This document shows, piece by piece, positions 43,959 to 51,874 of a DNA stretch of 64,000 bases. How positions within the stretch are numbered: the first letter of the stretch is position 1; every line of letters starts with the position of its first letter. This DNA is from Microbacterium caowuchunii (lineage in GTDB: Bacteria; Actinomycetota; Actinomycetes; Actinomycetales; Microbacteriaceae): positions 2,728,001 through 2,792,000 of the forward strand of contig NZ_CP044231.1 in the NCBI RefSeq assembly GCF_008727755.1. The letters are read 5' to 3'. The notes beneath the pieces were generated by a model. The model was not told where the DNA came from. It did no database searches and saw nothing but the letters and a program-made list of their open reading frames with translations. The translations under genes and the position numbers were made by a program.

Positions 43959-44031
43959 GTGATTTGTCCTTTCTTGGAGGATCGGCAGCGGTCTTCGATG
44001 CCGATTTCGCGGTGACGGATCCGGCCGTGGC

Positions 44032-45147
44032 CTAAGATCCCTGTCCCGACGAGTTGGATCCCGAGCCCGCCGGCACGGGGGCCGGCGTCGAGGGTGCGGG
44101 AGAAGCAGGGGCGGCCGGGCGACGGCGCCGGCCATACTGCAGCGTGTTCAGGAGCACGGCGATGACGATCACGGCACCCATGAACACGGTCTGCCAGTAG
44201 GCGGAGACGCCGACGATGACGAGCCCGTCCGACAGGAAGCCGATCACGAAGGCCCCGAGCAGCGTGCCCCGCACGTTGCCGCGTCCGCCGGTGAGGGCTG
44301 CCCCGCCGATGACGACCGCGGCGATGGCGGTGAGCTCGTACGTGTTGCCCGCCGTCGGGCTGGCACTGGTGAGCGTCGACGCGAGGATGAGTCCGGCGAT
44401 GGACGCGCACACGCCCGAGATGACGTAGACGTAGACCTTCACCCGCTTGACGGGGACACCGGAGAGCTCCGCGGCGCGTTCGTTGCCGCCGGAGGCGTAG
44501 AGCCAGCGGCCGAACTTGGTGCGTCCCAATACATAGCCCAGCGCGATGGCGACCAGACCCATGATGATCACACCGATGGGAACGTTGAGGATGCGGTTGA
44601 AGCCGAGCCAGTCGAAACCGGTGTTGCCGAGCTCCGGCTCCCCGGCCAGGTCGTTGATCGTGAGCCCGTTGGTCATGAGGAGCGCGAAGCCCCGGACCAC
44701 ATAGAGCATGCCGAGCGTCGCCACGAAGGGTGGGACGTTGAACCGCGCCACCAGGATCCCGTTGACCAGGCCGACGAGCGCGCCCACTCCGCAGGAGAGC
44801 AGAACCACCACCGGCACACTCGGGTAGAGGGTGACGCCGAAGATCTCGATGGGCACGCCTTGGAGCAGGAATCCGGCGATGACCGCCGAGAATCCCAGCG
44901 TCGAGCCGACCGAAAGATCGATGCCTCCGTTGAGGATCACCATCAGCATCCCGAGCCCGAGCAGCGCGTAGATCGCCACGTGCGACGCCATGATGAGCAC
45001 GTTGCCCACCGTGAGGTAGTTGGGCGAAAGGAGCGAGAACACCACGATGATGAGGATGAGCGCGAGGAAGGCCCGCCCCTCCAGCAGGAGCTTGGCGAGC
45101 GAGAACTTCTTCCTGTTCTCGAGGATGGTGGTCGTTGTCGTCGTCAT
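44032..45147 (-). CDS. Sugar ABC transporter permease (RbsC-like)
   Basis: The 371-residue permease has about eight to ten membrane segments. It shows the RbsC-family motif LNGGIDLSVGSTLGFSAVIA (about residues 68-87) and the conserved late segment LTAIAAVVIGGAALTGGRGN (about 270-290). The C-terminus carries a proline/alanine-rich soluble tail of about 40 residues. A single permease gene is present, so a homodimer is expected. It lies 23 bases after the ATPase gene. Confidence 0.88.
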   Translation of the reverse strand: MTTTTTTILENRKKFSLAKLLLEGRAFLALILIIVVFSLLSPNYLTVGNVLIMASHVAIYALLGLGMLMVILNGGIDLSVGSTLGFSAVIAGFLLQGVPIEIFGVTLYPSVPVVVLLSCGVGALVGLVNGILVARFNVPPFVATLGMLYVVRGFALLMTNGLTINDLAGEPELGNTGFDWLGFNRILNVPIGVIIMGLVAIALGYVLGRTKFGRWLYASGGNERAAELSGVPVKRVKVYVYVISGVCASIAGLILASTLTSASPTAGNTYELTAIAAVVIGGAALTGGRGNVRGTLLGAFVIGFLSDGLVIVGVSAYWQTVFMGAVIVIAVLLNTLQYGRRRRPAAPASPAPSTPAPVPAGSGSNSSGQGS

Positions 45148-45170
45148 TGTCCGATCCGTTCTGGAGGGCT

Positions 45171-46688
45171 TCAGTCGGCCACGGCTTCGCCGGAGGCGGC
45201 CATGATCATGTCTTTCGTGGCGTCCGGGGTGAACTCGGCCGAGATCCGGCCACGGCGCATCACGATGATCCGGTGGGCGATGCTGAAGCATTCGCCGACC
45301 TCGGAGGTGGAGTACACGACCGCCAGACCCTCGCTGGCGCGCTGGGCGAGAAGGCGGAACACCTCACCCTTGGCCCCGACGTCGATGCCTCGGCTGGGCT
45401 CGTCGAGGAGCATGACGCGCGGTTCGGTCGCGATGATCTTGCCGATCACGACCTTCTGCTGGTTGCCACCGGACAGCGAACCGATCGGTGCGTCCGGACC
45501 GGGCGTCTTGACGGTGACGGCGTTGATCAGGTCGAGGGCACGCCGCTTCTCGCTCCGTCGTGAGATCGCGCCCCTCACGAGGCTGCGGTCGAGGCTCGCG
45601 AGGGTCAGGTTCGTACCCACGTCGAACGTCTGCACCAGCCCGTCGCGCTGCCGGTCCTCCGGAACGAGGCCGACCCCGTCGTCGATGCGCTGGGCGATGG
45701 TGTCGGAGAGGATCGAGCGGCCGTCGAGGAGGATGTCGCCGGCGGCGACCTCCTCCTTGCCTGCGATGGCCTCGAGGAGTTCCGTGCGTCCTGCACCCAT
45801 GAGTCCGTAGATGCAGACGACCTCGCCGGCGCGCACGTCCAGGTCGAGCCCGTTCACGATCGTGCGCTCAGGGTTCTCCCGGTCGACGATCTGCAGCTTC
45901 TTCACGCTCAGAACGGTGTCGCCGAAGTCGTACCCGGTGGGCGGTGAACCGAGATCGAAGTTGTCGCCGACCATGTTGCGGACGATCCATTCCAGGTCGA
46001 TGTCCGCGCGCTCACCGCGGGCGGTCATCGTCCCGTCTCGGAGTACGACCGCGTGATCGGTGACCTCCAAGGCCTCTTCGAGATGATGCGAGATGTAGAC
46101 GATCGCGACGCGGCGCGAGAGCAGGTCGCGGATGATGCCGAACAGCACTTCCACCTCTGCGGCGGCGAGCGCCGACGTCGGCTCGTCCATGATGAGGATG
46201 CGGGAGTTCACGGAGAGGGCACGGGCGATCTCGATGATCTGCTGCTGACCCACACGGAGATCGGCGACGAGGGTGTCCGGATCGATGGCGAGCTGCATCT
46301 CGTCGAGCAGCGCACGCGTCTGGCGGGTCTCCTCCGCGTAGTCCACTCCGAAGGGTCCGGTGATCTCCCGCCCCATGAAGATGTTGTCCCGCACGGACAG
46401 ATTCGGCGCGAGGCTCAGCTCCTGGTGGATGATCGAGATCCCGCGGTCCCGCGCGTCGGTCGTCGAGGCGAACACGACGGGCTCCCCGTCGAGGATGATC
46501 TCCCCGGAAGTCGGCTGTTCGACGCCCGAGAGGATCTTCATCAGGGTGGATTTGCCCGCGCCGTTCTCCCCGAAGAGGGTGGTGACCGTGCCCGGGCGGA
46601 TCTCGAAGTTCACGCCTTTCAGCGCGCGCGTCCCGCCGTACGTCTTGACGATGTTTCGCGCCTCGAGGACCACGTCATCGGCGCTCAT
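45171..46688 (-). CDS. Sugar ABC transporter ATP-binding protein (RbsA-like, two ATPase domains)
   Basis: The 505-residue protein is a tandem ATPase. The N-terminal half has Walker A GENGAGKST (about residues 36-44), signature LRVGQQQIIEIARAL (a degenerate form usual in RbsA) and Walker B ILIMDEPTSALA. The C-terminal half has a degenerate Walker A (GLMGAGRTE), signature SLSGGNQQKVVIGKI and Walker B MLLDEPSRGIDVG. This asymmetry is normal in the carbohydrate uptake CUT2 class. The start ATG overlaps the DUF2291 stop (ATGA). Confidence 0.92.
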   Translation of the reverse strand: MSADDVVLEARNIVKTYGGTRALKGVNFEIRPGTVTTLFGENGAGKSTLMKILSGVEQPTSGEIILDGEPVVFASTTDARDRGISIIHQELSLAPNLSVRDNIFMGREITGPFGVDYAEETRQTRALLDEMQLAIDPDTLVADLRVGQQQIIEIARALSVNSRILIMDEPTSALAAAEVEVLFGIIRDLLSRRVAIVYISHHLEEALEVTDHAVVLRDGTMTARGERADIDLEWIVRNMVGDNFDLGSPPTGYDFGDTVLSVKKLQIVDRENPERTIVNGLDLDVRAGEVVCIYGLMGAGRTELLEAIAGKEEVAAGDILLDGRSILSDTIAQRIDDGVGLVPEDRQRDGLVQTFDVGTNLTLASLDRSLVRGAISRRSEKRRALDLINAVTVKTPGPDAPIGSLSGGNQQKVVIGKIIATEPRVMLLDEPSRGIDVGAKGEVFRLLAQRASEGLAVVYSTSEVGECFSIAHRIIVMRRGRISAEFTPDATKDMIMAASGEAVAD

Positions 46689-47344
46689 GAGACTTCGATC
46701 TCCGTGGGAGTCACGAGCCACGAACTCGGATTGATCAGGGTGAATGCGCCGGTGACGGTGATGGTCTTGCCCTGGAGCGCGGCGTTGTCGATGTTCGCGA
46801 GCACCGCCTTCTTGAGCTCCTCGTTCAGCGCGGCGGCCGCGTTCTGGTAATCGATCTGGTTCGTGAACTGCCCGAACGTGATCTCGCCGGTCGCGTCGCG
46901 CAGTTCGGTGCCGTTGATGGCGGGTCCGGTCTGCACGCGCACGAGCACGTCATCGGGCAGCCCCTCGACCTCGACCTCGTAGATGCCGGACGTCCCCTCG
47001 CCGACGGTGCCGGTGAAGGTCACGCTGTACACCGGACCGCCGGAACTCGCCGTCGCGTACTCCTCGGCCGCGGCGGCGGGATCCTCGGCGATCGCTGCGG
47101 CGAGCGTCTCCGCGTCGGTGGCGCGCTCGGCGATCGATTCCTGCACCCCGGGGAAGTTCTCCGCGCCGAACGTCGCCGGGTCGAACTCCTCGGTGCCCTG
47201 GAGCAGCGGGTCGTCGTTCGAGACGACCCGGGTGCCGAGCACGACGCCCAGGATGACCAGGACGATCACGCCGATCCAGATGCCGCGCTTGGCTCCTGGC
47301 GACAGGGCCTTACGGGGCGTGGCCCGCTGTGCGGTGGCGGTCAC
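46685..47344 (-). CDS. DUF2291 family membrane-anchored protein
   Basis: The 219-residue product has one N-terminal membrane anchor (WIGVIVLVILGVVLGTRVVS, about residues 23-42) and an extracytoplasmic domain. The DUF2291 signature is present: GIYEVEVEGLPDDVLVRVQT, followed by GPAINGTELRDATG and FGQFTNQIDYQNAAAALNEE. DUF2291 genes are typically found beside CUT2-type importers for polyols and appear to be accessory uptake factors; their biochemical role is not established. It is coupled on both sides (GTGA with the dehydrogenase, ATGA with the ATPase), which supports a role in this transport system. Confidence 0.85.
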   Translation of the reverse strand: MTATAQRATPRKALSPGAKRGIWIGVIVLVILGVVLGTRVVSNDDPLLQGTEEFDPATFGAENFPGVQESIAERATDAETLAAAIAEDPAAAAEEYATASSGGPVYSVTFTGTVGEGTSGIYEVEVEGLPDDVLVRVQTGPAINGTELRDATGEITFGQFTNQIDYQNAAAALNEELKKAVLANIDNAALQGKTITVTGAFTLINPSSWLVTPTEIEVS

Positions 47345-48372
47345 AGGAACACCCGCGATTCGGTGTCGTTCGGGCGGATCTGCAGCTTGCGCCCTTCTCC
47401 GCGGCGGAACATCTCCAGCGCCTGGTCGTAGTCGTCCAGGGTGAACGAGTGGCTGATCATGGCCTTGGCGTTGATGGCGCCCGCTTCGAACAGCTCCACG
47501 GCACGGCCGAACGAGTTCAAGACCGCCATCGTGCCGACGATGGTGATCTCATCGCGGTAGACCCGGAAGGGCGAGAACTGTGCTGTCTTGTCCGCCGGTG
47601 CGACGCCGAAGTCCTGGAAGTACCCGGCGGGCTTGACGCGCGTGAGCCCGTCTTCGATCGCGCGGATGTTGCCCGTGCAGTCGATGACGACGTCCCACTT
47701 CTCGCGGTCGGCGTCATCAGCGCTCGTGTAGCGCAGCTCGATGCCGCACTCGGCGGCGGTCTGAAGCCGCGCCTCGTTGAGGTCGACGATGGTGACCGTC
47801 GCTGCCCCGGCCTTGCCGGCGAGTTGCGCCATGAGAAGCCCCATCGTCCCTGCGCCGTAGACGAGCACGTGGTCCCCCAGGCGACGCGGCAGCACATCCC
47901 AGCCGCGAATGGCGCACGCGAGCGGCTCGATCAGCGCCGCCTCATAAAGGTCCGTCTCGGGCTTCAGCTTGTAGACGTTGCCGGCGGGCGCGGTGAAGTA
48001 CTGCTGCGATGCGCCGTCGGAGGCGACGACGCCCAGTCCGTTCCAGAAGCGGCACAGGTTCTGGTGGCCGTTCTGGCAGAACTCGCATTCGCCGCATGTC
48101 GTGCTCGGGTTGACTGCGACGTGGTCGCCGACGTGGAAATCGAACACACCGTCGTTGACCCCCTCGCCGAGCGCCACGATCGTGCCCGTGGCCTCATGGC
48201 CGGGCACGAGGGGGAACACCGTGCCCTCGAACTCGCCGTCGAACACGTGGGTGTCGGTGCCGCAGATGCCGACTGCAGCGGTCTCGATCAGGATCTCTTT
48301 GTACCCGGGCGTCGGCTGAGGCCGCTCCTCGAGCGCCAACTTGCCTTCCGAGGTGAATACAACTGCGCGCAT
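47341..48372 (-). CDS. Zinc-dependent medium-chain alcohol dehydrogenase, probable tetritol dehydrogenase
   Basis: The 343-residue enzyme is a classical zinc MDR. Catalytic zinc ligands lie in AAVGICGTDTHVFDG (Cys about 37), PGHEATG and IEPLACAI. The four structural-zinc cysteines are intact in TCGECEFCQNGHQNLC. The Rossmann motif is VYGAGTMGLLMAQLAG. As first gene of the operon it should oxidise the imported polyol to erythrulose using NAD. Two adjacent ATGs are possible; the second (48372) is five bases from GGGAG and is preferred. The substrate is inferred from the kinase and isomerases downstream. Confidence 0.85.
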   Translation of the reverse strand: MRAVVFTSEGKLALEERPQPTPGYKEILIETAAVGICGTDTHVFDGEFEGTVFPLVPGHEATGTIVALGEGVNDGVFDFHVGDHVAVNPSTTCGECEFCQNGHQNLCRFWNGLGVVASDGASQQYFTAPAGNVYKLKPETDLYEAALIEPLACAIRGWDVLPRRLGDHVLVYGAGTMGLLMAQLAGKAGAATVTIVDLNEARLQTAAECGIELRYTSADDADREKWDVVIDCTGNIRAIEDGLTRVKPAGYFQDFGVAPADKTAQFSPFRVYRDEITIVGTMAVLNSFGRAVELFEAGAINAKAMISHSFTLDDYDQALEMFRRGEGRKLQIRPNDTESRVFL

Positions 48373-48492
48373 CATCGCTCCCGTTTGTGTCTCGGCGCCA
48401 ACCATGAGGCGCGGCGTCGTCGACGTTCTCGCCTGCATCCGGCCGGAGCACGATGTCCGGCAGGTCGGCCCGACCGCCTGTGTTATCTTTCC

Positions 48493-48540
48493 TGTGATCT
48501 TGTCACGTAACTACGTGAGATACACCATAGGAACATCACA
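48493..48540. promoter_or_regulatory. Divergent control region with a near-perfect palindrome
   Basis: TCACGTA (48503-48509) and TACGTGA (48512-48518) form a perfect palindrome with a two-base centre. It overlaps GTGATCTTGTCAC and is nested in a wider repeat TGTGAT (48493-48498) / ATCACA (48535-48540). It is the AT-richest part of the 227-base gap between two divergent polyol dehydrogenase genes. It is a good candidate operator for the operon's DeoR regulator; which protein binds is inference. Confidence 0.5.
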
Positions 48541-48599
48541 TTTCAGTGTCAAAACCCGCACGCGACCCGCGTGTCGCCGACGATTCGAAGGAGATCGCC

Positions 48600-49649
48600 G
48601 TGACTGAACGCACCCCGGACCGCACCCCCGAGCAGATGGACGCTGCGGTGCTCGTGCGCCGCCAGGAGATCGAGGTCCAGCGACGCCCGGTGCCTACCCC
48701 GCGAGCCGATGAGGTCCTCGTCCGGGTGACGGCGGTCGGCGTGTGTGGCAGCGACGTGCACTTCTTCACCGACGGCCACCTCGGCGACTGGGTCGTCGAG
48801 GAACCACTCGTCCTCGGCCACGAATCGGGCGGGACGATCGTGGCGGTCGGCGCCGATGTCGACCCGTCCCGCGTCGGCGAGCGCGTCTCGATCGAGCCGC
48901 AGCATCCGTCGACGACCTCGGCTGAGACGCTGCGCGGCGAGTACAACCTCGACCCGCACATGGAGTTCTACGCGGTTCCCGGCACCGACGGCGCCTTCCA
49001 GGAGTACGTCACGATCCAGAGCCACTTCGCCCACGCCGTCCCCGACACGGTCAGCGATCACGCGGCGGCACTCATGGAGCCGCTGTCGGTCGCCATCGCC
49101 ACGGCCAGGAAGGCAGGGTTCTCCCCGGGCGATCGGGTACTCATCACCGGCGCCGGCCCGGTCGGCATCGCCATCGCGCAGGTCGCGGTCGCGTACGGCG
49201 CCTCGGAGATCATCGTCTCGGACATCGCCGAGGACCGCCGCGCAGCCGCACGATCATTCGGCGCCACGGCGACCGTCGATCCGGCGTCACCGGACTTCGC
49301 TGCTGCCATCGAGGGCGTGGACTCCTTCGTCGATGCCTCGGGCGCTGCATCCGCCGTCCGGGCGGGCATCACGGCGCTGCGCCCCTCGGGCCGCGCGGTG
49401 CTGGTCGGCATGGGACTGCCCGAGGTCCCCCTGCCGATCATCGCTATCCAGAACAAGGAGCTCGTCGTCACCGGGGTCTTCCGGTACGCGAACACCTGGC
49501 CCACCGCGATCGCGCTCGTCGCGAGCGGACGCGTCGACCTCGACCGGATGGTGACCGGGACGTTCGGGCTCGGCGACGTCCGCACCGCGCTCGAGTCCAC
49601 GGCCGACCCGCGCACGATCAAATCCATCGTCGAACCGGGTCGTCGCTGA
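48600..49649 (+). CDS. Medium-chain polyol dehydrogenase lacking the structural zinc site
   Basis: The 349-residue MDR enzyme is closest to sorbitol/xylitol dehydrogenases. The catalytic zinc site is intact (VGVCGSDVHFF, LGHESGG, LMEPLSVAI) and so is the Rossmann motif ITGAGPVGIAIAQVA. In the structural-zinc lobe, where relatives carry four spaced cysteines, it reads EPQHPSTTSAETLRGEYNL with none. GAAGGAG precedes the GTG start, which fixes it. It is divergent from the tetritol-type operon and shares its control region, so it may oxidise a second polyol or stereoisomer. It converges on the second ABC operon. Confidence 0.85.
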   Translation: MTERTPDRTPEQMDAAVLVRRQEIEVQRRPVPTPRADEVLVRVTAVGVCGSDVHFFTDGHLGDWVVEEPLVLGHESGGTIVAVGADVDPSRVGERVSIEPQHPSTTSAETLRGEYNLDPHMEFYAVPGTDGAFQEYVTIQSHFAHAVPDTVSDHAAALMEPLSVAIATARKAGFSPGDRVLITGAGPVGIAIAQVAVAYGASEIIVSDIAEDRRAAARSFGATATVDPASPDFAAAIEGVDSFVDASGAASAVRAGITALRPSGRAVLVGMGLPEVPLPIIAIQNKELVVTGVFRYANTWPTAIALVASGRVDLDRMVTGTFGLGDVRTALESTADPRTIKSIVEPGRR

Positions 49650-49763
49650 TCATGCCTACCCGTCGCCGCTGAGACGGGCGGTCGCCGTCCCGGCACGATC
49701 ACCCTGCGGGTGCGCTCGACGGTGTCGAGTCGCCGTCCCGCGGCGCCGAGCCCCGGCGACCGC

Positions 49764-50864
49764 TCAGATGCCGCCGTACTTGCGTTTGGTGAGGCCGTTC
49801 AACAGCGCCGCGAACACCAGCACCGCACCGAGCGCGAACAACTGCAACTGGGACCCCTCGTTGCCGGGGACGAGCAGCAGGATGCCGGCGTTCAGCCACA
49901 CGATCAGCAGGGCGGCCAGCACCACCCCCGCGACCCGTCCGATGCCCCCGGTGATCGCTACACCGCCGAGGACGGCGATCGTGATGGCCGGCAGGGCCAT
50001 CCCGTTCCCGGACGTCCCGGCATCCGGCCGCGCGGAGGCGAACTGCGCGACCGTGTAGATCGCGACGACGCTGGAGATCACCCCGGACAGGACGTAGGCG
50101 CTCGCCCGCGTCGACTTGTTGCCGAGTCCGGCCCACACCGCGGCGACGTCGTTCGTGCCGATGGCGTACACCCGCCGCCCCCATGTGGTCTTGTTCATCC
50201 CCAGCCACACCAGCACGATCGCGGGGAGCAGGAAGGTGAACACCCCCAGCGGCACGAGCGGCAGCACGCCACCGATGACCGGTAGCTCCACCGCGCGGGC
50301 GGCATCGTAGAACTGCTGGATCGCCGGCGCGTTGATGGGTTTCTGCCCGCTGACCACGAGGGCCAGCGAGCGGTACATGTAGAACGTCGCGAGCGTCGCG
50401 ATCAGCGCGGGGAAGCCGATGTAGGAGACGAGGACGCCGTTCACGGCTCCGGCCAGGGCCCCCGCGAGCACCGTGATCACGATCGCGACGACCAGCGGGA
50501 GTTCGAGGATGCCGTAGAGGTAGCCGAAGACGATGCCGGTGAGGGAGACCATCGACCCGACCGACAGGTCGATCCCGCCGCGCCCGGACGTGATGACGAT
50601 GAGCTGCGCGAGACCCAGCAGCGCCAGCGGCACCGCGCTGATGAGCGCCGCCGCCAGGTAGTCCGCGTTGTAGGACCCGCTGAGCAGCCCGCTGACGTCC
50701 AGGATGGTCATGACGCCCAGCAGGATCACGATCAGCACCGCGAGCAGCACGATCCGCTGCGTGAGCAGCGCCTGCAGCGCCCGGCTCGCCCAGGATCGGG
50801 GCGGATCGACGACGTTCGTCGCGGTCGTGGCATCCACGGGCGGTGTCGAAGGGGGAGCGCTCAT
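49764..50864 (-). CDS. Sugar ABC transporter permease (second system)
   Basis: The 366-residue RbsC-like permease has about ten membrane segments. Its motif is GRGGIDLSVGSMVSLTGIVF (about residues 93-112), and the late segment is ALPAITIAVLGGVAITGGIG. It starts with a hydrophilic 25-residue tail. The ATG overlaps the stop of the partner permease (ATGA). Two different permeases plus one tandem ATPase is the layout of rhamnose/AI-2-type CUT2 importers. The 114-base gap to the convergent dehydrogenase contains a 10-bp inverted repeat (49678-49687 / 49754-49763) that may help termination. Confidence 0.87.
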   Translation of the reverse strand: MSAPPSTPPVDATTATNVVDPPRSWASRALQALLTQRIVLLAVLIVILLGVMTILDVSGLLSGSYNADYLAAALISAVPLALLGLAQLIVITSGRGGIDLSVGSMVSLTGIVFGYLYGILELPLVVAIVITVLAGALAGAVNGVLVSYIGFPALIATLATFYMYRSLALVVSGQKPINAPAIQQFYDAARAVELPVIGGVLPLVPLGVFTFLLPAIVLVWLGMNKTTWGRRVYAIGTNDVAAVWAGLGNKSTRASAYVLSGVISSVVAIYTVAQFASARPDAGTSGNGMALPAITIAVLGGVAITGGIGRVAGVVLAALLIVWLNAGILLLVPGNEGSQLQLFALGAVLVFAALLNGLTKRKYGGI

Positions 50865-51874
50865 TTCTTCTTCCTCGCCTTCTCGCGCAGCAGATCCGTG
50901 CCGACCGCCACGATGATGAATAGTCCGACGAACAGGAAGCCCAGCTGCGACGGCCAGCCGAGCTGGGTCACGCCGCTGAGCACGGTCTGGACGAGGATCG
51001 CGCCGAACAGGGTGCCCACGACCGAGCCGCGTCCGCCGAGGATCGATGTGCCCCCGATGACCACGGCGGCGATCACCGCGAGTTCGCGACCGGCCCCGAC
51101 CGATTGGTCGAGCGAAGACGTCCCCGCAGCGATGATGAAGCACGCGGCCAGTCCCACCAGCCCGCCCGTGATGGCGTAGGAGCTCATCACCCGCGGGCGC
51201 ACCCGGACCCCGGCGAGGCGGGCGGCGTTCTCGTTGCCGCCGATCGCGTAGAGATGACGACCACCCCGGGTGTACCGCAGGTACCACCAGGCCAGCGCGA
51301 CCACCACGACGGTGATCGCGAAGCTGTGCGGGATGCCGAACGTGCGGCCGGCTTCGCCCCGCCCGAACGCCTCGAGCGTCGAGGGGATGCCGTTCACCGT
51401 GGACGAACCGAAGATCCGCAGGCCGAGGAACTGGAAGAGGTTCGCGGTGCCGAAGGTGATGATGATGGCGTGCACACGCCCGTACGCGATCAGGAAGCCG
51501 TTCAGCAGCCCGAGCAGTGTGCCGGTGACGACCGCGACCAGTACCGCCACGACCAGCGGCACGTCGGCGCCCACCATCAGCTTCGCCGTGATGACCGCGC
51601 AGACCATGATCGCGCCGCCGACCGAGACGTCGATGCCGGCGGTCAGGATGATGAAGGTCATCCCGACCCCGACGAGGGCGATCGGGGCGACCGCCACGAG
51701 GAGGGGCTGGACGGACCCCGGGCTCAGGAACGCCGGCGTGAAGATCCCGAGCAGGACCCACAGCGCGGCGATCACCCCCACCAGCACCCATTCCTGCCCG
51801 GTGACCGCGGGAGGGAGGATGCGGCGGGCCGTAGCCTGGACGACGGGTCCGGTCTCGGGTCTGATGGTGGTCAT
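50861..51874 (-). CDS. Sugar ABC transporter permease (second system)
   Basis: The 337-residue RbsC-like permease carries TAGIDVSVGGAIMVCAVITA (about residues 74-93) and AVIAAVVIGGTSILGGRGSV (about 250-270), the two conserved elements of the family. It overlaps the ATPase gene upstream and the second permease downstream by four bases each, so the three are tightly coupled. It forms a heteromeric channel with the following permease by inference. Confidence 0.87.
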   Translation of the reverse strand: MTTIRPETGPVVQATARRILPPAVTGQEWVLVGVIAALWVLLGIFTPAFLSPGSVQPLLVAVAPIALVGVGMTFIILTAGIDVSVGGAIMVCAVITAKLMVGADVPLVVAVLVAVVTGTLLGLLNGFLIAYGRVHAIIITFGTANLFQFLGLRIFGSSTVNGIPSTLEAFGRGEAGRTFGIPHSFAITVVVVALAWWYLRYTRGGRHLYAIGGNENAARLAGVRVRPRVMSSYAITGGLVGLAACFIIAAGTSSLDQSVGAGRELAVIAAVVIGGTSILGGRGSVVGTLFGAILVQTVLSGVTQLGWPSQLGFLFVGLFIIVAVGTDLLREKARKKK

